From Bacteroidota bacterium (lineage in GTDB: Bacteria; Bacteroidota; Ignavibacteria; Kapaibacteriales; Kapaibacteriaceae), in NCBI GenBank assembly GCA_003488525.1, contig DNLG01000054.1, positions 29,211-34,630 of the forward strand: DNA of 5,420 nucleotides. The letters are read 5' to 3'. Positions 1-5,390 of this stretch are shown here, piece after piece (the first letter of the stretch is position 1; the number at the start of each line of letters is the position of its first letter). The notes below the pieces were generated by a model. The model was given only the letters and a program-made list of their open reading frames with translations. It searched no databases and had not been told where the DNA came from. Made by a program: the position numbers and the translations under genes.

Positions 1-533
1 TTGCCGTCAATTGCCAGAACCCGGTCACCGGCAACAACTCCGCTCCTGGCAAGGGGCGAGGCAGGATCGACCCATCCGATGCGGGTGGTGGCCATTTCCT
101 CGTGACCGAACCAGAGCGTGAGCGAGGCGAAGACACCGATGGCAAGGAGAAAATTCATCAGCACGCCTGCACTCAGGACCAGTGTCTTGGCCAGTGCCCC
201 CTTCGAGCGAAACTCATACGGCTCCGGAGCACGATCGGTGAAGCCGGTATCAAACGACTCATCGATCATCCCGATGATCTTCACATAGCCCCCTATCGGA
301 AAGGCGCACAGACGATAATCCGTATGCTCGCCAAGCTCCAGATCGTCGGGGAGTTTTCCGAAGGTAAAGCCCGTCAGTCGGTTCCACCCCAGCACACGAG
401 GCCCCATACCCAGAGCAAAGACATCGGCCCGCATACCGGTCCAGATGGCGGCCAGGAAGTGACCCAGTTCGTGCACGAAGACCAGCACGCCGATGACGAT
501 GAGAAACGAAACGAGAGGCTGTAAAAAGTCCAT
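1..533 (-). CDS. rseP: RseP-family site-2 zinc metalloprotease (partial, N-terminal 177 residues)
   Basis: Intramembrane site-2 protease of the inner membrane. In the known family it cleaves transmembrane segments of anti-sigma factors and remnant signal peptides. Translating the minus strand from the ATG at 533 gives 177 residues that run off the window. A hydrophobic first segment (about residues 7-20) leads into the zinc-site motif HELGH at 21-25, whose E22 is the expected catalytic glutamate. FPIGGYVK follows at 78-85. A second hydrophobic stretch (about 117-142) contains SAGVLMNFLLA, the usual post-catalytic membrane segment. From about 152 a PDZ domain begins (IGWVDPASPLARSG...GDRVLAIDG). 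The second metal-ligand motif and C-terminal helices lie outside the window. An extra segment of about 20 residues sits at 51-70, before TDYRL. The start is 8 nt after the dxr stop with no clear Shine-Dalgarno, so it is probably cotranscribed with dxr. Family assignment is secure; the exact substrate is unknown. Confidence 0.93.
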   Translation of the reverse strand, partial: MDFLQPLVSFLIVIGVLVFVHELGHFLAAIWTGMRADVFALGMGPRVLGWNRLTGFTFGKLPDDLELGEHTDYRLCAFPIGGYVKIIGMIDESFDTGFTDRAPEPYEFRSKGALAKTLVLSAGVLMNFLLAIGVFASLTLWFGHEEMATTRIGWVDPASPLARSGVVAGDRVLAIDG

Positions 534-541
534 GACCGTGA

Positions 542-1720
542 TTAGGCTACCAGTGAGGGGAACTCGCCGGCGATGCGGCGCGCTTCGGCGTCGATCGCAA
601 TAACGTCCGGCAATGACGGATGATCAAGGTGTTCCATGTGTTCCAGCGTGTGACGGATCACCGAAGGGATATCGGTAAATCGCAGCCGCTGCTCAAGGAA
701 CGCCGCCACGGCGATCTCATTAGCTGCGTTTACGATGGTGCCCGACGAGCCCCCGGCGGCGAGTACCTCGTAGGCAATGGCCAGACACGGGAAGCGATCA
801 AGATCGGGTGCTTCGAAGGTAAGCGACCCCAACGCCGCAAGGTCCATCCGGGGGATGTCAAGGGGCCAGCGGCGCGGATAGGACAGCGCATACTGGATCG
901 GCACGAGCATCGTCGGCACGCCCATCTGCGCCTTCACCGAACCGTCAACAAACTGTACCATGGAATGAATGATCGACTGTGGGTGCACCACGACGTCGAG
1001 CTTCTGACCGGGCAGATCGAAAAGCCAGCGGGCCTCGATGACTTCAAAGCCCTTATTCATGAGCGTGGCCGAATCAATGGTGATCTTGGCCCCCATCGTC
1101 CAGTTCGGATGCTTCAGCGCCTGCTGCGGCGTGACCTTCGGGAGCTCGTCTTTATCGAGCCGACGAAAGGGGCCACCCGATGCCGTAATGATCAGTTTTT
1201 CAACATCGGCACCATGCTCACCGATGAGGCACTGAGCGATGGCGCTGTGTTCGGAATCCACCGCCAGGAGTGTTGCACCGTGCCGGGCCACGGCCGGCAT
1301 CAGCACGCTGCCCGCGCTGACGAGGGACTCTTTGTTGGCAAGTCCGATGGTGTGGCCTGCCTCGATGGCCGCCATCGTTGGCACAACGCCGCTGAATCCG
1401 ACCATTGATGAGAGCACGATGTCATTATCGGCATCGGCCGCGGCCTGACATATCCCTTCTTCGCCGCAGAGCACGGGTCCGGTAAACTCCGGCACTGCAC
1501 GGCGGAAGGCACTGCAGGCCTGCTCATCGCGGATCGCAACGCCGTATGGACCGAACCGTCGTACCTGCTCGGCCATGTCCTGCCAGCGCGTGTTGCACGT
1601 TATCCAGCGCAGTCTGGCGCCCCGACCCATCCTCTCGATGATTTCCAGAGCCTGCGTACCGATGGACCCGGTCGAGCCCAGTACAGTTATTGAGGATGGG
1701 GCGCTGCCGGACGTGGTCAC
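542..1720 (-). CDS. dxr: 1-deoxy-D-xylulose 5-phosphate reductoisomerase
   Basis: Cytoplasmic NADPH-dependent enzyme that converts 1-deoxy-D-xylulose 5-phosphate to 2-C-methyl-D-erythritol 4-phosphate, the committed step of the MEP isoprenoid pathway. I chose the GTG at 1720, giving 392 residues, close to the usual family length (about 390-400). With that start the NADPH-binding GSTGSIG lies at residues 15-21 and ANKESLV at about 128-134. The metal ligands of the VDSEH motif are D155 and E157, and the third is E226 in NKGFEVIEARWLF. SGGPFR, HPQSIIHS and NAANEIAVAAF are also present, so the enzyme looks complete. The frame stays open to an ATG at 1765, but that would add 15 residues not typical of the N-terminus and overlap rng by 49 nt. 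The GTG instead overlaps the rng TGA stop as GTGA, with a weak AGG upstream, which suggests translational coupling. rseP follows after 8 nt. Confidence 0.96.
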   Translation of the reverse strand: MTTSGSAPSSITVLGSTGSIGTQALEIIERMGRGARLRWITCNTRWQDMAEQVRRFGPYGVAIRDEQACSAFRRAVPEFTGPVLCGEEGICQAAADADNDIVLSSMVGFSGVVPTMAAIEAGHTIGLANKESLVSAGSVLMPAVARHGATLLAVDSEHSAIAQCLIGEHGADVEKLIITASGGPFRRLDKDELPKVTPQQALKHPNWTMGAKITIDSATLMNKGFEVIEARWLFDLPGQKLDVVVHPQSIIHSMVQFVDGSVKAQMGVPTMLVPIQYALSYPRRWPLDIPRMDLAALGSLTFEAPDLDRFPCLAIAYEVLAAGGSSGTIVNAANEIAVAAFLEQRLRFTDIPSVIRHTLEHMEHLDHPSLPDVIAIDAEARRIAGEFPSLVA

Positions 1721-3312
1721 AGGTACCTGTTCGTGATTTCGTTCGACGACGTGCCCGAGAAGCAACGGAAGTCGCCGGCCTCGATCGATTCATCCTCGCG
1801 CATGTGCACACGCAGGAAGTATGATCGCAGCCAACGGTTCAGCGTCGTGGATTTGTTGCGCTCGATGTAGTGCACGATGTACGGATGCGTCGCCACGGTA
1901 ACGCCGAGCGACCAGGTGCCGGCGCGGAAGCGGCGCAGCCAGCGGTCGATGTCGGCCACAACGCTTTCGGGAGAGATCACACGTCCGGTGCCCAGACAGA
2001 ACGGACATTCCTGACTGGTGCGCTCGGCCATGCTCTGGCGGATACGCTGACGCGTCATCTGCATGATGCCAAGGGGCGAGAGAGGATGCACGACCGTCTT
2101 GGCACGGTCGCGCAGAAGTTCACGCCGCATTTCGTTTACCAGCCGGCGGCGATTCTCTTCCTGATTCATATCGATGAAGTCGATCATGATCATTCCGCCG
2201 ATGTCGCGAAGCCGAAGCTGACGCGCCACCTCTTTGACCGCTTCGAAGTTTGTCTTAACGGCGATTCCCTCCTGCGTGCGCTCGTTCGAGGCGCGGCCGG
2301 AGTTTACATCGATGACCACCATGGCCTCGGTATGGTCGATGATCAGCGATCCTCCGCTTACCAGCGGAACACGGCGTGAATGCGAAAGCAGCACATCGCG
2401 CTCGATACCATACACATCAAGCATTGGACGTGTGTCGCCATAGAACTCCAGCCGGTCGAGCAGATGCGGCGCTGAGCGCTGCACATAGGCCTTTACATCG
2501 CGGAAGACCTTGCGGTCGTCCACCACCACCTGTGCGACGTCCTCTTTGAGCACATCGCGGATGACGCTATGGGAGATGCTTTCTTCACGATGCAGGAGCA
2601 TGGGGCCGGTTGCCGTTCGGACGTCTTTCTCAATCTCGCGCCAGTCTTCGAGCAGTGAGGTAAAGTCACGGCGGACGTCATCATCTGTCAGCCCCTGTGC
2701 CGCGGTACGGATGATACATCCCATACCCGGCTCAAGCAGCGACGTGGCGATCTGCCGCAGGCGCTTACGCTCACGAGGCTGCGTGATGCGGCGCGAGATG
2801 CCAATGGTCTCTTCAAATGGAAGCAGCACAACGTTGCGTCCGGTTAGACCCACCTTCGTTGTGATGCGCACACCCTTCTGGTGATAGGCCTCGCGGGTAA
2901 CCTGCACCACCACCATCTGCTTGGCCTGCAGGTTGATCTTGATCTGTCCGCTTCGTTTGGTGCTGAACGTCGGAAGGCGCCTCTTGCTGTCGGCCTTGGA
3001 CGTGCGAAGAGCAACATCGGCCGAGCCGACGGATTCGGACAACGGACGGTCATCATCACCGTCATCGGTGGCGTCCTCTTCCATTGTAGAATCGACATCG
3101 CTGAAGTGCAAGAACGCATCCTGCTCAAGTCCGATATCGACAAAGGCCGCATTCATCCCCTGCGCCACCTTCATCACCCGTCCCAGATAGATATTCCCTA
3201 CCTGATGCTCACTGTCGGGGGCCTCGGTGAAGAGCTCTGCCAGCTTCCCATCCTCGGTGATTGCTACCCGAAGATGACCTGACGTGGCGTTGATGAGGAT
3301 ACGACGTACCAT
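1717..3312 (-). CDS. rng: Ribonuclease E/G family endoribonuclease
   Basis: Single-strand-specific endoribonuclease of the RNase E/G family, acting in the cytoplasm on rRNA precursors and mRNA. The protein has 531 residues, slightly longer than E. coli RNase G (489), and lacks the long C-terminal scaffold of E. coli RNase E. The N-terminus MVRRILINATSGHLRVAI fits the family, which supports the ATG at 3312. An S1 RNA-binding domain spans about 36-155 (VGNIYLGRV, AFVDIG, DAFLHFSD, then KGVRITTKV). It is interrupted by an acidic, low-complexity insertion at about 75-120. The DNase I-like catalytic part holds D335 (VVIDVNSG) and D378 (MIDFIDM), matching E. coli RNase E D303 and D346. The zinc-link motif CPFCLGTG has cysteines 436 and 439. 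There is no Shine-Dalgarno: the start codon comes 2 nt after the seven-T run that ends the SRP RNA. The stop overlaps the dxr start. Whether RNase E or RNase G is the better name cannot be decided here. Confidence 0.95.
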   Translation of the reverse strand: MVRRILINATSGHLRVAITEDGKLAELFTEAPDSEHQVGNIYLGRVMKVAQGMNAAFVDIGLEQDAFLHFSDVDSTMEEDATDDGDDDRPLSESVGSADVALRTSKADSKRRLPTFSTKRSGQIKINLQAKQMVVVQVTREAYHQKGVRITTKVGLTGRNVVLLPFEETIGISRRITQPRERKRLRQIATSLLEPGMGCIIRTAAQGLTDDDVRRDFTSLLEDWREIEKDVRTATGPMLLHREESISHSVIRDVLKEDVAQVVVDDRKVFRDVKAYVQRSAPHLLDRLEFYGDTRPMLDVYGIERDVLLSHSRRVPLVSGGSLIIDHTEAMVVIDVNSGRASNERTQEGIAVKTNFEAVKEVARQLRLRDIGGMIMIDFIDMNQEENRRRLVNEMRRELLRDRAKTVVHPLSPLGIMQMTRQRIRQSMAERTSQECPFCLGTGRVISPESVVADIDRWLRRFRAGTWSLGVTVATHPYIVHYIERNKSTTLNRWLRSYFLRVHMREDESIEAGDFRCFSGTSSNEITNRYL

Positions 3313-3314
3313 TT

Positions 3315-3331
3315 AAAAAAAGTGGCCAAGT
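3315..3331 (-). terminator. 3' arm of the SRP RNA stem plus T-run (possible intrinsic terminator)
   Basis: The closing stem of the SRP RNA pairs GGCCAAGT (3419-3412) with ACTTGGCC (3331-3324). It is followed by AC and seven consecutive T residues (3321-3315) on the minus strand. This is the layout of an intrinsic terminator, but the stem closes around the whole RNA instead of a short loop, so efficiency is uncertain. The T-run ends 2 nt before the rng ATG, so rng expression from the ffs promoter would need read-through. Confidence 0.55.
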
Positions 3332-3419
3332 TGACCGTGGCGCCTTGTACACATGCTGACCGTTGCTTCCTTCCGGACCTGGCGGGGTTGGGCCTGGTAC
3401 AACCGCACGGGACTTGGCC
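3324..3419 (-). ncRNA. ffs: Signal recognition particle RNA, small bacterial (4.5S-like) type
   Basis: RNA scaffold of the signal recognition particle. It binds Ffh and, through FtsY, targets nascent membrane proteins. The minus strand carries the conserved apical core CCAGGTCCGGAAGGAAGCA with a GGAA tetraloop at 3374-3371. This core is nearly invariant in bacterial SRP RNA domain IV and is the Ffh-binding site. Its flanks fold into one long hairpin: GGCCAAGT pairs with ACTTGGCC, CCGTG with CACGG, and TTGTAC with GTACAA. The paired region is 96 nt, the usual size for the short form without an Alu domain. A perfect TAnnTTTG element lies about 29 nt upstream, so the primary transcript probably has a leader of roughly 20 nt. 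In E. coli the 4.5S leader is removed by RNase P; the same here is inferred. A T-run follows the 3' end. The mature ends are estimated from pairing only. Confidence 0.93.
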
Positions 3420-3447
3420 GTGTTTCGTTCATGGTTGTGATGGGGCG

Positions 3448-3455
3448 CAAATATA
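3448..3455 (-). promoter_or_regulatory. Bacteroidetes-type -7 element (TATATTTG) of ffs
   Basis: The minus strand reads TATATTTG, a perfect match to TAnnTTTG, in the short gap between the hmgA stop and ffs. Transcription would start a few bases downstream, near 3440, leaving about 20 nt before the mature SRP RNA. No clear TTG/TTTG -33 box is seen at the expected distance, which would fall inside the hmgA coding end. TATATT within it could equally serve as a sigma-70-like -10 box. Confidence 0.5.
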
Positions 3456-3457
3456 CA

Positions 3458-4741
3458 TCATGGCTTGCGGAATTCCGGCACGAGTCCTTGCCAGCACTCC
3501 CAGTAATCGTTCTGCAGCTCTGCGCACGACATGGCAAAGGCCGTCGGACGGCACACAAATCGAGTTTCGAACATGAAGGCCATCGTCCCGTCGATCTTCG
3601 TCGGCTTGAGCTCCGTGGTGGACATCTTCTTGTAGGTATCGGCATCCGGACCGTGACCGCTCATGCAGTTATGCAACGACGAACCACCCGGCACAAATCC
3701 GCCCCCTTCCTTGGCATCATACACACCGTCGATCAGCCCCATGAACTCGTTCATGAAGTTGCGGTGGAACCACGGTGGGCGGAACGTGTCTTCCGCTACC
3801 ATCCAGCGCGGCGGGAAGCAGACGAAGTCGATGTTCGCCACGCCCGGTGTATCCGAGGCCGACGTCAGCACGGTGTAGATCGACGGATCGGGATGATCGA
3901 ACGTGACCGAGTTTATGCACTGATACTTTCGCAGGTCGTACTTGTACGGCGCATAATTGCCGTGCCAGGCCACCACATTCAGTGGCGAGTGGTCGTAGGT
4001 GCCGCGCCAGAGATTGCCTTGAAACTTGGCGATGACGGCAAACTCACCCGTGCGCTCTTCATACCATGCCTCAGGTGTGAGGAAGTCGCGCGGATAGGCC
4101 AGACCATTGGCGCCGATCGGCCCCAGATCCGGCAGCTTCAGGCGCGAGCCGTAGTTCTCCAGGATGTAGCCACGCACGCCCCCTGAGACTTCGACGCGGA
4201 ACTTCACGCCGCGCGGGATGACGCAGATCTCGTAGGGCTCGACGTCCACAATACCCATCTCCGTGAGAAACCGAAGCGACCCTTCCTGCGGCACGATCAG
4301 CATTTCGCCGTCGGCGTTGTAGAAGAACGTATCGGTCATCGACGTGTTGGCAGCGTAAACGTGGATCGCCGAACCGCTGTGCGTGGTCAGATCCCCGCTC
4401 CCGGCCATCGTGGCGATACCTTCGATGAACGTTGTCGGCGTGGTCGGCATTGCCAGCGGGCTCCAGCGAAGCTGATTCGGTGTCGTCTCCACCTCATTGA
4501 ACGGCGTCGAACGAATGAGGCCGTTATCGATCCGCTCGTACGGACGATGCACTACTGACGGACGGATTCGGTACATCCACGAACGCCGGTTTTCAGACCG
4601 CGGGGCCGTAAACGCGGTTCCATTGATCTGTTCGGCATACAGCCCAAAGGCCGGCTTCTGCGGCGAATTGCGTCCCTGCGGAAGAGCTCCCGGTACTGCC
4701 TCGGTGGCAAACTCGTTGCCAAATCCACTCATGTATCCCAT
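3458..4741 (-). CDS. hmgA: Homogentisate 1,2-dioxygenase
   Basis: Non-heme Fe(II) dioxygenase that opens the ring of homogentisate to maleylacetoacetate in phenylalanine/tyrosine catabolism. From the ATG at 4741 it has 427 residues, a normal length. The N-terminal signature [13 protein letters not shown] is followed by [12 protein letters not shown] and [16 protein letters not shown]. The iron ligands are visible as H326 (WFHRN), E332 (NEFMG) and H363 (SGHGPDAD), and the active-site base as H283 (FDHPD). These match human H335, E341, H371 and H292 in order and spacing, apart from one extra residue before the last histidine. The frame also extends to a TTG at 4780, but that adds 13 residues that do not resemble the family, and its only GGAG is directly adjacent, so I prefer the ATG. 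No fah, maiA or hpd gene is in view. It lies 60 nt behind tRNA-Arg on the same strand with no obvious promoter of its own, so cotranscription with the tRNA is possible. Confidence 0.97.
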   Translation of the reverse strand: MGYMSGFGNEFATEAVPGALPQGRNSPQKPAFGLYAEQINGTAFTAPRSENRRSWMYRIRPSVVHRPYERIDNGLIRSTPFNEVETTPNQLRWSPLAMPTTPTTFIEGIATMAGSGDLTTHSGSAIHVYAANTSMTDTFFYNADGEMLIVPQEGSLRFLTEMGIVDVEPYEICVIPRGVKFRVEVSGGVRGYILENYGSRLKLPDLGPIGANGLAYPRDFLTPEAWYEERTGEFAVIAKFQGNLWRGTYDHSPLNVVAWHGNYAPYKYDLRKYQCINSVTFDHPDPSIYTVLTSASDTPGVANIDFVCFPPRWMVAEDTFRPPWFHRNFMNEFMGLIDGVYDAKEGGGFVPGGSSLHNCMSGHGPDADTYKKMSTTELKPTKIDGTMAFMFETRFVCRPTAFAMSCAELQNDYWECWQGLVPEFRKP

Positions 4742-4801
4742 CGTGACGACCTGCTGTAGTGATTCAATGGGCGCAGGCAACTCCGGCGCGCGCCCTCCAT
4801 G
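4742..4801. other. Spacer between tRNA-Arg and hmgA with GC palindrome and repeated tRNA 5' end
   Basis: This 60-nt spacer contains a perfect 10-bp palindrome GGCGCGCGCC (4785-4794). It also holds a 9-bp copy, TGCGCCCAT on the minus strand (4775-4767), of the sequence at the tRNA 5' end (4876-4868). The copy could pair with the tRNA 3' acceptor strand TGGGCGC (4809-4803), giving an alternative trailer hairpin. No T-run follows, so it is not a convincing terminator. Confidence 0.4.
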
Positions 4802-4875
4802 CGCGCCCAGCAGGATTCGAACCTGCGGCCAGCAGCTTAGAAGGCTGCTGCTCTATCCAACTGAGCTATGGGCGC
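4802..4875 (-). tRNA. tRNA-Arg (anticodon UCU)
   Basis: The 74-nt minus-strand sequence folds as a complete cloverleaf. The acceptor stem is GCGCCCA/TGGGCGC, the D stem GCTC/GAGC, and the anticodon stem GCAGC/GCTGC with loop CTTCTAA. The T stem is GCAGG/CCTGC with the T-loop TTCGAAT. The anticodon TCT lies at 4841-4839 and reads AGA (and AGG by wobble) for arginine. The discriminator base is G and CCA is not encoded, so it must be added after transcription. A TAnnTTTG element sits 7 nt before the 5' end. The gene lies between hmgA downstream on the same strand and the repeat-flanked four-helix-bundle gene on the other. Confidence 0.97.
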
Positions 4876-4882
4876 ATGAACA

Positions 4883-4890
4883 CAAAGATA
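4883..4890 (-). promoter_or_regulatory. Bacteroidetes-type -7 element (TATCTTTG) of tRNA-Arg
   Basis: The minus strand reads TATCTTTG, a perfect match to TAnnTTTG, 7 nt upstream of the first tRNA base, so the primary transcript would have almost no leader. The place where a -33 box should be is occupied by the heptamer array (4891-4926), and no TTG is seen there. Confidence 0.5.
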
Positions 4891-4926
4891 GGTCAGGTTT
4901 GGGGTGTGAGGTGTGAGGTGTGGGGT
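4891..4926 (+). repeat. Left heptamer array, (GTKTGRG)n
   Basis: Four in-register 7-bp units are present: GTTTGGG, GTGTGAG, GTGTGAG and GTGTGGG (4897-4924), with a degenerate partial unit before them. The 18 bases at 4895-4912 recur exactly, in inverted orientation, at 5417-5400 on the other side of the four-helix-bundle gene. The match extends to 26 of 28 positions around that core. Confidence 0.85.
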
Positions 4927-4990
4927 CAACTATGCTCAGGCGTAAATGTCACGCATTGGGTGCGTCGCTACTCAATAGCTGGAAAAACTC

Positions 4991-4994
4991 AGGA
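4991..4994 (+). promoter_or_regulatory. Shine-Dalgarno AGGA of the four-helix-bundle gene
   Basis: AGGA ends 8 nt before the ATG at 5003. It is one of the clearer ribosome-binding sites in a window whose other starts have weak or no such signal, and it supports this start codon. Confidence 0.5.
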
Positions 4995-5002
4995 TACAAA
5001 CT

Positions 5003-5380
5003 ATGATCGCTTCGTTTCGCGATCTGCATGTCTGGCAGAGAGCCATGGCTCTGATTCGCGCTGTCTACCCTATAGCGGACAATCTACCGGATTGCGAACG
5101 CTATGGTCTGACGCCGCAGCTTCGAAGAGCCGTCACATCCGTAGCCCTCAATATTGCAGAGGGAAAACAACGTTCGACGCGCAAGGAATATGCGCGATTC
5201 ATTGACATCGCGCTCGGCTCGCTCAACGAGGTGGAGGCTATACTGCTAATCGTTCAGGAACTGTATGGTCTGACCTCCGACTCCGCCGAAGAGGTGCTTA
5301 CAGACCTCACGGTGCTGAGAAAGATGCTGTACAATCTGCGCTCGAAACTGCGCACCCCTGCGCCCCCTACCGCACCCTAG
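5003..5380 (+). CDS. Four-helix-bundle protein, S23 / 23S rRNA intervening-sequence family
   Basis: A 125-residue protein of the family first found in intervening sequences of 23S rRNA genes and related to Avd, the accessory protein of diversity-generating retroelements. Family members form a compact four-helix bundle, usually pentameric, with a basic surface suited to nucleic-acid binding; the cellular function is mostly unknown. Visible signatures are FRDLHVWQRAM at the N-terminus (residues 5-15), YGLTPQLRRA (34-43), the hallmark NIAEG at 50-54, and RFIDIALGSLNEVEA at 65-79. Four helices are likely at about 11-27, 34-54, 59-87 and 92-115. The last residues (RTPAPPTAP) form a proline-rich tail coded by C-rich repeat-like DNA. 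It is the only plus-strand gene here, it is not inside an rRNA gene, and it is bracketed by inverted heptamer arrays. No reverse transcriptase or variable repeat is in view, so a retroelement role cannot be claimed. Confidence 0.9.
   Translation: MIASFRDLHVWQRAMALIRAVYPIADNLPDCERYGLTPQLRRAVTSVALNIAEGKQRSTRKEYARFIDIALGSLNEVEAILLIVQELYGLTSDSAEEVLTDLTVLRKMLYNLRSKLRTPAPPTAP
5351..5380 (+). repeat. Degenerate C-rich 10-bp tandem at the gene's 3' end
   Basis: Three consecutive decamers, CGCACCCCTG, CGCCCCCTAC and CGCACCCTAG, form the last 30 bases of the four-helix-bundle gene. The third supplies the TAG stop. Period and copy number are too small to exclude chance, but the composition resembles the adjacent array (CACACCCC). 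Confidence 0.35.
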
Positions 5381-5390
5381 CTCGCCATTT

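Noticed and set aside
102..524. Plus-strand open frame opposite rseP
   Set aside because: The minus strand gives a clear RseP with HELGH and a PDZ start; the plus-strand product has no family features.
620..1408. Long plus-strand open frame opposite dxr
   Set aside because: It is antisense to a complete, motif-rich dxr, and its translation shows no recognisable domain. Long antisense frames are common in GC-rich DNA.
3353..4186. Plus-strand open frame of 277 codons opposite hmgA and ffs
   Set aside because: It crosses the SRP RNA and lies antisense to a fully conserved hmgA. The translation is arginine/histidine-rich, as expected of a shadow frame.
4742..4780. TTG at 4780 as hmgA start
   Set aside because: It adds 13 residues unlike the family N-terminus and has a GGAG with no spacing; the ATG at 4741 gives the standard start.
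4497..4916. Plus-strand open frame running through hmgA start and tRNA-Arg
   Set aside because: It passes through a complete tRNA gene on the other strand and has no recognisable domain.
4891..4926. CRISPR-like array
   Set aside because: The 7-bp units are tandem without spacers and there are no cas genes; it is a short tandem repeat.
4759..5205. Plus-strand open frame overlapping tRNA-Arg and the start of the four-helix-bundle gene
   Set aside because: It covers the tRNA, the heptamer array and another frame of the real gene; its translation is not conserved-looking.
5003..5380. Diversity-generating retroelement accessory gene (avd)
   Set aside because: The fold family is shared, but no reverse transcriptase, template repeat or variable repeat is present in the window.
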